A stretch of 64,000 nt of DNA from Alitta virens (lineage: Eukaryota; Annelida; Polychaeta; Phyllodocida; Nereididae), in NCBI GenBank assembly GCA_932294295.1, contig OW028576.1:28093227-28157226 (forward strand), read 5' to 3'. Shown here piece by piece: positions 26,751 through 35,784 of this stretch. The position numbers and the translations under genes were made by a program. The first letter of the stretch is position 1; each line of letters starts with the position of its first letter. The notes beneath the pieces were generated by a model. The model made no database searches, was not told the origin of the DNA, and was given only the letters and a program-made list of their open reading frames with translations.

Positions 26751-27887
26751 ATGGATATTCTAATAAAGTACGGTGCACTGATCAGTGGAACAATCGATGG
26801 GATTAAAGTTGCAGAATGTTTGAAAAATGAAGGAGAACTGAATATGTCCTCTTATCTCACTTTGTTATACATGGAAGATCCTGAAGACCAAGCTATTGAG
26901 TTTGTACAGATGCTGATTCAACAAAACAATATCAAGGGTTTAGCAAGACTGTTTCGTATCATCCGAGAGGATTATAAAGACGTGGCCAGTATGATGCCAG
27001 AGATTTCTTATGGTGAAAGGTATTCCGTATACCTTGGTGATGAAGTGTTCCTGAAAGTGTTGTCCAACGACGGAAATGTGAAGGTTGACATCATAGCAAT
27101 GCAGGTATGTGAACATTGACTGACACCTAATTTTTACTAAAGTTTTTGATTTGTTACAAATTTTGCTAAGGTTTTTAATTTTGTTTCATTTTCACAACAG
27201 GATGTCATACAGGATCATTGTTACAGCATCAGTCTACCTCTGCAAAGGTATAGCATGTTTGCACAGGCTGCCGACATGATCAGAAATTCTGTGGGAGTTG
27301 ACTACCACTTCCATTTGGGTGCTCATTATTTTGTTGAGACATTATCTACTTCGGACAAGATCCATTTCACCAAGTATGAAGAAATTTATGAAGATGTGTA
27401 TGGATTATGTGTTGATGAAGGGATTGCTCTTAACCTTGACCAGTTCAATGTTATTGTTGAAAAAATGTACGAAATAGAAGCCATGATTCCTGAACTGGTT
27501 ACCATAGTTCCATGCTATTTACGAGAAGACCACCAAAATCAGCTGGGAGCATTGATGCTGTTGGTCATTTTCATGGTAACCATGGATGAGCACACAGCCA
27601 GCAGATCGTGCTCTCACTCATCTACAGAGTCTACTGATAGGTGGGTTGTTTGGGGAAAGCATTTGCCTAAAAGCGAGATTGTCTTTTTATGCCAGACCTT
27701 GGTGATATTCACTGTAGTGATCAGTGCCATCATAAACATCATCTTAGGTAATAGTTCAGAGACTTGGCAGGTTTTGTTGTCCACAAGCCTAGGAGCAGTG
27801 CTGCCGAAACCAAAATTGAAATCTATGTCAAAAAAAGTTGTCACACGACAACCTCTGCATCATATTGGTGGTGAGACAGGTATTTAA
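26751..27887 (+). CDS. CARD-like protein with C-terminal membrane segments, two exons
   Basis: Exon 1 is 26751-27103, the intron 27104-27200 (GTATGT...ACAG, phase 0) and exon 2 27201-27887, giving about 346 residues. Residues 1-85 have the length and hydrophobic spacing of a death-fold CARD: helices around ILIKYGALISG, KVAECLKNEGELNMSSYLTL, DPEDQAIEFVQMLIQQ, GLARLFRIIRE and DVASMMPE. The middle part is helical and unassigned. Two hydrophobic stretches near the end (GALMLLVIFMVTM and a longer one near 27,680-27,745) could anchor it in a membrane. CARD proteins act in caspase and innate-immune signalling. A virus-encoded version could interfere with this, which is inference. It ends 7 bp before the integrase start, so it belongs to the element. 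The domain call rests on pattern only. Confidence 0.55.
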
Positions 27888-27894
27888 AAGCGAC

Positions 27895-29019
27895 ATGAGC
27901 AAGCATGCTGATGTGGACAGATATTTGTCAGAGATATACTATCACCCTGGCAATCCTGCAAGCTTTTATGGTGCAGAGAAACTATGGCAATATATCAAAG
28001 AGAAGGAAAGACCACCGTCAATTGATTATGCCACAGTTAAGGACTGGCTGGATCATCAGACTACACACGCAATACATACAGCGCCACCAAATAAGTACCC
28101 CACAGAAGCCATAGTTGTTGATTACATGGACATGCAATGGGACGCTGATTTAATACAAATGTCCGATTTTGCAAGGTACAACAAAGGGTTTAAATACTTA
28201 CTTGTCTGCATAGATTTGTTTTCAAGATTTTTATGGGTAAGACCGCTCAAGACAAAAACATCTACAGAGACCGCAAAAGCCTGCAATGAAATTTTCAATC
28301 AAGGCAGACACCCTGAAACTCTCAGGACCGATCAAGGAAAGGAGTGTTTAGGTGCACCATTTCAAGAACTGTTACATAACCATGGCGTGACACATATGAT
28401 TGCCTATGGTATACACAAGGCCTCCTATGCAGAGAGAGTTAATCACACTGTTGAAAACAGGCTCTATAAATATTTTTTCGAAAACCAAACATTTAACTTT
28501 ATAGACATAATTGATGATATTGTTCACTCCTACAACAACACAGTGCATGGGTCAATACACATGACTCCAGCGGCTGTTAATCACGAAAATTCTCGAGCAT
28601 TGTATGAGAAGGTGTATGTACCCATTCTTGATAAAAGGGCCAGACAGCATGTCAATTTCTCATTTGAAATTGGGGATTTGGTCAGGTTAAGTCGAGCCCC
28701 AACACCTTTCAAAAGAGGGTACCAGGAGAAGTTCACGGAGGAGATTTTCAAAATCTGTAACAGGATACCATCTCATCCGGCATGTTACAAGGTGAAGGAC
28801 TTGGCAGATGAGATCGTCAGAGGGTCTTTCTATGAACAGGAGCTCCAGAAAGTCCATGTAAAACATCCTGATGATATCGAGTATAAAATCAACAAGGTCT
28901 TATCAACAAAGACATTCAGTGGTAAAAAATACAGTCTTGTGAACTGGTACGGATATTCAGACAAGTTCGACACATACCTACCAACAGCCAGCATTAAAGC
29001 ATATGCAGGAAAGTCATAA
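27895..29019 (+). CDS. Polinton-type integrase (DDE) with chromodomain-like C-terminus
   Basis: A 374-residue protein, starting at the ATG at 27895, from which the family N-terminus (YLSEIYYHPGNPASF) follows directly. The frame is open further upstream, but that part overlaps the previous gene. The retroviral-type integrase core carries Asp85 in QWDADL, Asp146 in RTDQGKE and Glu180 in KASYAER, so the DDE triad is present. HSYNNTVHGSIHMTPA follows as expected for Polinton integrases. Residues about 328-372 (EYKINKV, then KKYSLVNWYGYSDKFDTYLP) look like a chromodomain. The enzyme would insert the element into host DNA, and the chromodomain may steer it to marked chromatin (inference). Length and frame are intact. 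The C. elegans relative is the transposon-derived protein F54H12.3. Confidence 0.85.
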   Translation: MSKHADVDRYLSEIYYHPGNPASFYGAEKLWQYIKEKERPPSIDYATVKDWLDHQTTHAIHTAPPNKYPTEAIVVDYMDMQWDADLIQMSDFARYNKGFKYLLVCIDLFSRFLWVRPLKTKTSTETAKACNEIFNQGRHPETLRTDQGKECLGAPFQELLHNHGVTHMIAYGIHKASYAERVNHTVENRLYKYFFENQTFNFIDIIDDIVHSYNNTVHGSIHMTPAAVNHENSRALYEKVYVPILDKRARQHVNFSFEIGDLVRLSRAPTPFKRGYQEKFTEEIFKICNRIPSHPACYKVKDLADEIVRGSFYEQELQKVHVKHPDDIEYKINKVLSTKTFSGKKYSLVNWYGYSDKFDTYLPTASIKAYAGKS

Positions 29020-29024
29020 AAACT

Positions 29025-29434
29025 ATGTATATTTACGTTTCCAGTCGTCAGAGTGACGATTATTTTACAGATAACAGTGTTGTAGCATTCAGAGTTAGGC
29101 TACCTAAACATCTCCATTTACCACAAAGAGGGCAGTGGCGTCTTGCCATTCTTGACATTGACCTTCTGAAATTTAAAGATGGATACACGTCAGATTACAT
29201 TACCATTAACACCAGTGTATGTGAACCTAGCATTGTAAACTCAAGTCTGTGTCCCATCCTCAATAGGATATTTTCCAAAGAACTTCAGACGGGGGACCCT
29301 GTGACCTTTGACACCCCCGTTATGTGAGGTTAACAGTAGACATACTTGATACTGTTGACATCTATTTAACAGACAGTCAAGGGGGACCACCGTCATTCAC
29401 TCCAGGACACGTGGCATGCACGTTACATCTTTAA
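29025..29434 (+). pseudogene. Minor-capsid (penton)-like gene with frameshift
   Basis: The frame from 29025 opens with MYIYVSSRQSDDYFTDNS and has LPKHLHLPQRGQWRLAILDI, a layout I associate with the single-jelly-roll minor capsid protein of Polintons: a short N-terminal strand, an 'L-P' motif, then a W-x-A-x-x-D/E-I motif. It stops at 29327 after about 100 codons. A second frame carrying on with similar composition ends at 29434, which indicates a small insertion or deletion near 29,320. It sits between integrase and capsid genes. The break would remove the C-terminal third. Confidence 0.55.
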
Positions 29435-29462
29435 GAAGACTCCTAAAAAGAAAACTTTCATC

Positions 29463-29913
29463 ATGGCACACAATGCTGAATACTATTCTACAGAGGGAGG
29501 CGGAGACTACAAAGCTTTCCTAGAACATTTTAAGAAGCAGGCAGAAGGTAGAGATAGACCTATGATGTTCAACACTAGAGCTAACTGTACAGTTTTCAAG
29601 AAGGCAAGGACAGGAAGGGGACACCTTGTGCTTGTTAAACACTCGCAAGAGTGACGGAACTACAACAAATGGTAAGGGGGTTACAAAATTGGAAGTTGTT
29701 GACCCTAATGAGGCTGAGAGAAGGCGTGCCCTCGCCGAGGTTGTTAGGGAGTAACTTGAAGTCACAAAAGAAGCCAGGAAAGACAAAAATGTTCATTCAG
29801 CTCTTGGCAGTCGCAAGAGACGGACCAACACGCGCACTGACAGCTCAAAGAAGGGTGCACTGTCTGCTGCCAAGTCTAAGATCAAGAGAGTTAAGGACAT
29901 TTTTGACGACTAG
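29463..29913 (+). pseudogene. Basic core-like protein gene, broken by frameshift and stop
   Basis: The first frame (29463-29654) begins MAHNAEYYSTEGGGDYKAF. A frame change near 29,635 leads into a lysine/arginine-rich stretch that is interrupted by TAA at 29754-29756 and ends with TAG at 29911-29913, just before the capsid gene. The highly basic end (for example SRKRRTNTRT) suggests a DNA-condensing or minor virion protein of the kind found beside the capsid genes in adenovirus-like elements. This is inference from composition and position. At least two lesions make it non-functional as written. Confidence 0.45.
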
Positions 29914-29946
29914 AACATTGGCATTTTTATAAAGATTTTCTGAAAA

Positions 29947-31395
29947 ATGGTTTGTTGGCAACATGTTTTGTCAGATTCATATGTTGGCTATTCAGAGGAG
30001 CTCGCGATTTTTGAAAAGCCTCTGCAGAATATAGGGGTGAGAAGAATTCACACCTCAACCTATTATCCAATCAACGATTATTCTAATCAGGGAATTATTC
30101 AGTTTAGTGTTCCAAACAATGGGGCCTCTTATCTTGACTTGAGGTCCACACTTTTGAATGTAACATGTAAGATAGTGGGTCGCAACGGTGAAGTCATAAA
30201 ACCTCCAAACTTTTTACCTGATGATAGTTCAGATGATTCTGAAGGTGAAGATGGTGCTGAAGAAGGTGAAGCTGAAGCTGCCAAGGCTAAGAAAAAAACT
30301 GCTGACGACAAAAAAATAGCAGGATCAGTGTCAGTTGTGAACAACTTCATGCACTCAATGTTCAGCAGGGTGGACGTTGCTCTGCAAAACAAAGTTCTCA
30401 CGCATTCAGACCAGTCCTATTCTTATCTAGCATACATAAAAGCTTTGTTATACACTGGAGAGGATGTCAAAAATGGCACTCTCCAGATGGCTATGTATTA
30501 CAAAGACACCGGTGGTGAATTAGGAGACCCTAACTGGCAAATATCTGACAACTTAGGTATGAAGACAAGAGCACACTTTTTTAAGAATTCAAAAGAAGTT
30601 GACATGTGTGGTCATTTGTATAGCGACATCCTAGAGGTCAACAGGTTCATCCCTAATGGGGTACCTCTAAGCATCACGCTGTATCCCAGCACCCCTGAGT
30701 TTTGTCTCATGGCAGCCAATAATGATTCAGGTAAATTTAAAGTTGTCATAACCAAAGCATCACTGGATGTTGCAATGGTTGATGTTGACCCCCTCATTTC
30801 TGTGTCGCACGCTGAGCTACTGAAGACAAGGCCAGCAATTTTCCCTTACATAAAGACTGAAGTAAAAAAGTTCACTCTTGCAAGGGGCGTTTTTTCAGGA
30901 GAGTTCAATGACCCGTTCAATGGAAGAGTGCCTGCAGAAATGGTATGCAGATTGGTGTCAGACTCAGCCAACCATGGTACTCTGACAGAGAACCCATTTC
31001 TTTTTGAACACAGCTGCCTGAATTTCATTCAAGTTACTGTTGATGGTCAATACCTCTCACAAGGACCAATTCAGCCACGGTATGTAACATCTGGAGAGCA
31101 AACAAATAGCATGTACATGGATGCTTACAAGTCGCTGTGTGGTGTTGATGGCAATGATTGCAGCATTCCAATCAGCCGATCTGACTTTCCTGGAGGCTAC
31201 TGTTTTTACAGGTTTTTTTCTGAACAGTCAGTCACAGGATCAAATGATGACGTCATACCTCTGAAGCGTAGTGGAAACATGAGGGTGTCTGTAAAATTTG
31301 ACTCTCAGCTGTCAAGGCCTACAACTCTCATAATGTTTGCTAAGTTCCCAGCAGCTTTGAAGATAGACAAAAACCGCGCTGTATATGAGGTGTAA
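29947..31395 (+). CDS. Major-capsid-like protein (F54H12.2 family)
   Basis: A 482-residue open frame, uninterrupted. It matches from memory the family annotated as 'uncharacterized protein F54H12.2-like' in many invertebrates. The shared features visible here are an N-terminal ELAIFEKP segment, IIQFSVPNNGASYLDLRST, VDVALQNKVLT, a YKDTGG-like site, an FKVVITKASLDVAMV strand, TLTENPFLFEH and a closing KIDKNRAV. A strongly acidic/basic low-complexity loop (about residues 93-122, DDSSDDSEGEDGAEEGE) is inserted early. The family is carried by Maverick/Polinton elements next to the ATPase and is taken to form the double-jelly-roll capsid. It directly precedes and slightly overlaps the ATPase frame. 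Confidence 0.75.
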   Translation: MVCWQHVLSDSYVGYSEELAIFEKPLQNIGVRRIHTSTYYPINDYSNQGIIQFSVPNNGASYLDLRSTLLNVTCKIVGRNGEVIKPPNFLPDDSSDDSEGEDGAEEGEAEAAKAKKKTADDKKIAGSVSVVNNFMHSMFSRVDVALQNKVLTHSDQSYSYLAYIKALLYTGEDVKNGTLQMAMYYKDTGGELGDPNWQISDNLGMKTRAHFFKNSKEVDMCGHLYSDILEVNRFIPNGVPLSITLYPSTPEFCLMAANNDSGKFKVVITKASLDVAMVDVDPLISVSHAELLKTRPAIFPYIKTEVKKFTLARGVFSGEFNDPFNGRVPAEMVCRLVSDSANHGTLTENPFLFEHSCLNFIQVTVDGQYLSQGPIQPRYVTSGEQTNSMYMDAYKSLCGVDGNDCSIPISRSDFPGGYCFYRFFSEQSVTGSNDDVIPLKRSGNMRVSVKFDSQLSRPTTLIMFAKFPAALKIDKNRAVYEV

Positions 31396-32107
31396 TCATT
31401 TCGGGGCAGGCTGCAAAGCTGATAACATCATGGTCAGTGTACAGGGTTGTCTGACACAGTTCAAACTCCCAAAAAACATACTTGTCTCTGGCTCGAGCCA
31501 GGCAGGAAAAACGTTTTTTGTGAAAAATCTCCTGCTGAATCATGAAGAAATGTTCAAACCACAAGTGAACAAAATAATATACTGCTTTTCCATCTGGCAA
31601 GATAAGTATGAAGAACTGGAAACTTCGTTAGGTGACCTGATTGAGTTTAGGACTGACATACCAACAAAAGATGTACTTGTTCAAATTTGGCAGGACTCAA
31701 AAGGTGAAACACTTTTGGTTCTGGATGATAAAATGAGTAGTTTAGAAGACAATGCTCAAGGCAAAGCCATAGTTGAGATTGTTTATGTTCTCTGTCACCA
31801 CTGTCACATCTGCTTAATAACATTGCAAAACATGTATCATGCTAGTAAGGCCGTGAGAGAGATAGGTCTGAATTCTCAATACATCTGCCTGTTCAGAAAC
31901 AACCGTAGCGCTCAGCAGGTTAAGACACTGGCATCCCAAACAATGCCTACCAAAGTTCCTTATTTTATGGCTAGCTATGATCAGGCAACAGCTCAAAATT
32001 ATGGATATCTTGTTGTTGACTTATCAGCCAATATTGACAGCCGTTATAAACTAAAGACTAATATTTTTCCACAGGATCAGACAATTATTTACCAGCTTAA
32101 AAAATGA
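31385..32107 (+). CDS. A32-type genome-packaging ATPase
   Basis: This 240-residue frame may really start at the second Met (31430, 225 residues). The earlier ATG overlaps the capsid gene by 11 bp. Walker A is GSSQAGKT (residues 36-43) and Walker B LLVLDD (110-115). A short C-terminal sensor region with ITLQNMYHASKAVREIGLNS follows, as in FtsK/HerA packaging ATPases of nucleocytoplasmic large DNA viruses, adintoviruses and Polintons. It would drive DNA into capsids, consistent with the capsid gene just upstream. The stop codon overlaps the next start (ATGA at 32104-32107). The catalytic motifs appear intact. Confidence 0.85.
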   Translation: MRCNHFGAGCKADNIMVSVQGCLTQFKLPKNILVSGSSQAGKTFFVKNLLLNHEEMFKPQVNKIIYCFSIWQDKYEELETSLGDLIEFRTDIPTKDVLVQIWQDSKGETLLVLDDKMSSLEDNAQGKAIVEIVYVLCHHCHICLITLQNMYHASKAVREIGLNSQYICLFRNNRSAQQVKTLASQTMPTKVPYFMASYDQATAQNYGYLVVDLSANIDSRYKLKTNIFPQDQTIIYQLKK

Positions 32108-32424
32108 ATTTGGTCAAAGAAAATATCATATTTCGTCAAGCTGTTGCAACTTTACCTAAGAAGCAGGTTAAGGAGCTTTTGAAACATGCTGAAAAGGATC
32201 AAATAATGTCAATATGCGAAGTAGCCAAAAATTTCCTGACCAACAACCTTAGACCCCCTGAACCTTATAAAGCTACAATGAAAAAGCATAGATGGGTCAT
32301 TAGAGCTATAGCAGGAGACCAGACAACACACAAGGACAGACTGCAGACAATTGTCCGAAAACCTGATGCTGTGACTCACATGCTTTGTTCTGTTTTGAAC
32401 AAACTCACTGCTCTTACAAAATAA
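32104..32424 (+). CDS. Small conserved basic protein of the capsid module
   Basis: A 106-residue protein starting inside the ATPase stop. It has LPKKQVKELLKHAEKDQIMS, ICEVAKNFLTNNLR, KKHRWVIRAIAG and a hydrophobic end (VTHMLCSVLNKLTAL). I recall a similar small protein (a Cys-containing helix, then a K-H-x-x-x-[LI]R motif) beside the ATPase and F54H12.2-like genes in many invertebrate elements, function unknown. Its basic nature and place suggest a virion or core component. The next gene starts at its stop (TAATG). Confidence 0.6.
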   Translation: MNLVKENIIFRQAVATLPKKQVKELLKHAEKDQIMSICEVAKNFLTNNLRPPEPYKATMKKHRWVIRAIAGDQTTHKDRLQTIVRKPDAVTHMLCSVLNKLTALTK

Positions 32425-32834
32425 TGGCCGAAGAACACGTTGTGTTACCACGAGAACGCTATCAAAGAATGCTTGATCAGCTAACTGAAAAAAAACATGA
32501 CTCTGATGAATCAGAGCAGACCATAAGACAACAAGAGGAAAACAGTGCAGCATCCGAAGATACCATTTTGTGTCTAGAGGGCTCTACAAGTGCAAGCAGG
32601 GACAACAGTGAGGGTGCCCGGACGAGAGACGATGCGACAGAGAAAGAAATTAACAATCTCTCACACAGTGACGTAGCACTCCCAGGCATTACCCAAGATG
32701 AACTTAGAAAACTTGTAGGGGCAAAAAATAAGAAGAAAATCGCGAGGTCCAGGGTTTCTCAATGTCCTCGACCTGTGAAAAAAGGTACCAGTGCAAGGTT
32801 GCTGCAAAGTACACCCACGTCAAGAAACAGGTGA
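32424..32834 (+). CDS. Accessory protein of the capsid module
   Basis: The likely start is the ATG at 32424, overlapping the preceding stop, for 136 residues. The N-terminus VVLPRERYQRMLDQL resembles the '[VI]L-[VI]P-x-x-x-[YF]-x-x-[LM]' opening seen in small proteins of related elements (from memory). A Ser/Glu/Asp-rich, probably disordered middle follows, then a basic end with KNKKKIARSRVSQCPRP. Function is unknown. It is the last gene before a non-coding stretch with a polyadenylation-like signal. Confidence 0.55.
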   Translation: MAEEHVVLPRERYQRMLDQLTEKKHDSDESEQTIRQQEENSAASEDTILCLEGSTSASRDNSEGARTRDDATEKEINNLSHSDVALPGITQDELRKLVGAKNKKKIARSRVSQCPRPVKKGTSARLLQSTPTSRNR

Positions 32835-33690
32835 AATCCCTCACAAAAATCCCTTGCACAAATTAAGAAGAACTGGGCAAAGATTGCGTGACTGTAAAAA
32901 GAACTGAAAACTTTTTAAAACTATCGTGAAAAGACTGTAAATATGATTTGTTTTACTGCCAGAAGGGCCATTTGTCTGTAAAAGAAATGCAGAAAACTTT
33001 CCAGCACCGCTGTGTAAAAAGACTAGTAACTGCGTGTTACTATTTTTCTTAGACTACGTTATAAAATTTAACTCTTAAAATGTTTTATAATGGGTCTTAA
33101 AGCTGGGTGCTTATAAGACTATCTATATATGGTAATCCTTTCTGTGTAGCAGTCATATACTCTCTATATACTTTACATGTATAATACACTTTACACGTAT
33201 ACGGCTTGCTAAGTTTTTTAGATAACAAACTGTTCATTATTAACAATTAACCAAAAATGTTAATATGTTCATGTTAATTTGCAATAACTTGTCTGTCTAT
33301 TGTAATGATGGTGTGTAGAAAGAGATGCTATAATAAAATTATATTGAAAATATGTTGGAATTTGAGTGTCTTTTGTTAAGATGCGGAAACTTAACAATGC
33401 TGTAACAAAAAGTTGTGTGAGATAAAAAAAGTGGGTGTTGGAGACAGTCACGACTTTTCTTAATTTAAATTTCATTTTCTTTCTCACTGGAGAGTCAAAA
33501 TGGCTACCTGTCACAGCATGTCACGGAGTCTGAGACACTGCAATCTTTCCTTTATTGGTCAATGCTCAACATGTGACCATCGGCTGAACGCTGAACAGCA
33601 GCGCCCCTAGTGAGCGCGCGTTGCAACGTAACTGTAATTGGCTAATGTGTGCTGTAACCCGTCCTTCTCTCTAAGACAAAGGAGAAAATC
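32835..33690. other. Non-coding gap inside the virus-like element
   Basis: No gene seen. AATAAA at 33332-33337 could end a plus-strand transcript of the capsid genes. The stretch from about 33,540 to 33,660 is GC-richer and leads into a TATA box. Confidence 0.4.
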
Positions 33691-33700
33691 CATATAAAAG
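33691..33700 (+). promoter_or_regulatory. TATA box upstream of the PC4-like gene
   Basis: CATATAAAAG at 33691-33700 is a good TATA element. It lies 195 bp before the likely ATG (33895) and 160 bp before an alternative ATG (33857), in a region otherwise GC-richer than its surroundings. Its presence after the polyadenylation signal suggests a separate transcript for the PC4-like gene. Confidence 0.5.
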
Positions 33701-33894
33701 GTTTGAGCCCCAAAGACCCAATCCCCCAACACATCTGCTACAGACCTAGCCGACTTGCATACGCTCGTACCTGTCAGCCCCTGCTCTCCACCCTTCGGAC
33801 TCACTCTCAAGAAGCGCACACAACACTCTTCCAAGTTTCGACTTTGAAATTTCGACATGTCAAAAGTTTCTCGAGGCAACACAGGCGAAAATTT

Positions 33895-34464
33895 ATGTGT
33901 CTTCAGCGTTACAAGGGCAAAGTAAGACTTCATCTCAGGAATTATATTCTCGAAGAAGAAGAATATGTACTGGTCCCCACGAAACGGGGCGTGGTGCTAG
34001 ACAAGCAGCAAACAAGAGATCTGTTGTGTGCGCCGACGGAACTTGGTAAAGTCATCAAAAAAGTAAGTAGACTTTTAATTTCTCCATTAGAATTTTATGG
34101 TAATATACTGTGTACAGCTTTTTACATATAATAAGTTTCACTGTTTTACAGTTTCTTTCTCTCAGACAAACAGCCAAGTAGACAGACACAAAGATATAAT
34201 TGTGTATAATAAGTCTGCGTTGTTGCCATGTTTTCTCACACCTTGCCAGAAAGATAACTAGACAACTGAATAATTAGACAGACAAGCACACATATTGACT
34301 GACTGAACAATTATGAATTGATAGACAGCTGAATAGTTAGGTCTGCACATTTGTCATGTTTTTCTCACAGCGCGGCAAAAAGATTACTATAGACAGCTGA
34401 ATAGTTTCGGAACAATTATGAATAGATAGACAGACAGACTCCCTGGTTGACACACTGAACAGAA

Positions 34465-34516
<52 letters not shown>

Positions 34517-35317
34517 TGTGCAACTGGGTGCAAGCACGTGTGTACGTGTGTGCGTGGGGGCTCAAACATGTGTACACAAAATACTGCTTTAATTATTTTC
34601 TATGTTTCACGTATAGACTTTAATTAATTCTGACAGCTGAGATTTCTGTGAAGGTGTCATATTGACTTTAAAGCCACGCATGAACTGTAAAAATGTTCCT
34701 CGTATATTTTTTGACAGTTTCGTATCTTTTTACAGGGCAATGACGTCGACTCCGACGAGGAGCAGCAAGACCAAGTTCCTGCTGTGGAAAACGTCGAAGT
34801 CATGTTTGACGACAATGAGAGTGAGAATGTTGGGGGAGGTTCAGGGGCCTGCCTACTGAATGGGGAGGAGCAGGAGGATCGGGAATTCATCCCCGGTGAG
34901 CTAAAACATCATGTGGGCAAAAATGTTTTTGCCGTAGCCAAAAAGGCCTATGCGTCTCTAGACATACGACACCATTTCTTCCCCAACGAAAACATCAAAT
35001 CGCTTCACCCTACAAAGAGAGGGATAAATCTGGGGGAGTATGAATTTGACAGGCTAAAAAGGTATCTTCCTCTGCTGGAGGACCGGTGGCTGGGGCTGCG
35101 TGACATGCCCGAATGCGCATCGACTCACAAGACATCGCTGGCCCAAGCACGATGCGTGCACTGCATGCCGATGCCACACAGCAATAACGTTCAAAATGTT
35201 GTTGCGCCACCAGTCAGCCGTGACAACGATGACACCTTAATCGACGAGAATGAGGGGTACCACCCCAAACCCATCACCAGCATTGCAGCCCCTGGCGAGA
35301 AGCTTACACCTAAGTGA
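33895..35317 (+). CDS. PC4-like single-stranded-DNA-binding protein, two PC4-like repeats, two exons
   Basis: Exon 1 is 33895-34062 and exon 2 34736-35317. The intron (GTAAGT...TACAG, phase 0, 673 bp) contains a TG microsatellite. Exon 1 encodes YKGKVRLHLRNYILEEEEYV followed by PTKRGVVLDKQQTRDLL, the pattern of PC4/Sub1 coactivators: a basic K-V-x-[IL]-x-[IL]-R-x-Y strand, an acidic turn, then P-x-[KR]-[KR]-G-[IV]-x-L. Exon 2 has an acidic linker and a second copy (YASLDIRHHFFPNE, then PTKRGINLGEYEFDRLKRYL). PC4 proteins bind single-stranded DNA and regulate transcription, and in this element they might serve replication or late transcription (inference). The exact start is uncertain. An ATG at 33857 is in a different frame and closes after 22 codons, so a small frameshift near the start is possible. 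Confidence 0.6.
34466..34522. repeat. TG microsatellite in the PC4-like gene intron
   Basis: About 25 TG units run within the intron between the two PC4-like exons. Confidence 0.9.
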
Positions 35318-35784
35318 CCAGTCCCTGGCACAGTGCCAGATCGCCCCGTGAAGAGACCAGCAGAAGATAGTGACTCAGAGGACGGAGAGTCACTAATTGC
35401 AAGCTCTCAAAAAAAAATTACTATCCCTGAAGTCAAGGTTAATGCACTGAAAAAAGGGAGTTCAGCTAGAGCGGGGCTCTCGAAAGTCTTCATAAACATG
35501 TGAGCACCCCGGCAGGGAAGCTTACACCTAATGGACCAGTCCCCCAAGCACTGTACCAGTTCGTCCCCATGAAGAGACCGGCAGAAGATAGCGACTCAGA
35601 GGGCGGAGAGGCCCCAATCACCAGCTCTCAAAAAGCAAAAATGGCCATCCCTGAAGTCAAGGTTAACGTCCCAAGCAAAAAGGGTGTTCAGCTAGGGCAG
35701 GGTCTAACATGTGAGCTGTTTGAATGGGGCTTCTGCGTCTCAGGCACCTTACCCCTATACGTGCCATTAGACCGCTTTTATTAA
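35296..35784 (+). pseudogene. Tandem duplicated end of the PC4-like gene with a third, truncated PC4-like repeat
   Basis: Two direct copies of roughly 190 bp (about 35,296-35,480 and 35,504-35,690) share the 'gaagcttacacctaa' opening, the KRPAEDSDSE coding string and the 'atccctgaagtcaaggtta' string. The second copy is open and continues into KVNVPSKKGVQLG, the start of another PC4-like domain that breaks off. The first has stops. Repeated KRPA next to acidic clusters resembles a nuclear-localisation region. This appears to be the decaying right part of the element's gene set. Confidence 0.5.

Larger units (their letters stand above)
25928..35784 (+). mobile_element. Maverick/Polinton-like virus-derived element without visible polymerase
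   Basis: A run of closely packed plus-strand genes with few introns stands out from the intron-rich, minus-strand receptor genes. Integrase, major-capsid-like protein and A32-type ATPase together define a Maverick/Polinton-type element (an endogenous relative of adintoviruses). Integrase and major-capsid-like proteins resemble the pair known in C. elegans as F54H12.3 and F54H12.2. Genes abut or overlap: the CARD-like gene ends 7 bp before the integrase start, integrase stops 5 bp before the next ATG, and ATPase and its follower share ATGA. No protein-primed DNA polymerase B or adenain-like protease was seen. Terminal inverted repeats were not found, so the limits given are those of the outermost genes. 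Confidence 0.8.

Noticed and set aside
27838..27894. Upstream extension of the integrase
   Set aside because: It overlaps the end of the CARD-like gene, and the family N-terminus begins just after the ATG at 27895.
33703..33894. N-terminal extension of the PC4-like protein
   Set aside because: The long frame starts with TTG immediately after the TATA box; an animal gene should start at an ATG, so the first 64 codons are not supported.
34337..34569. Open frames rich in Thr-His
   Set aside because: They are translations of the TG microsatellite.
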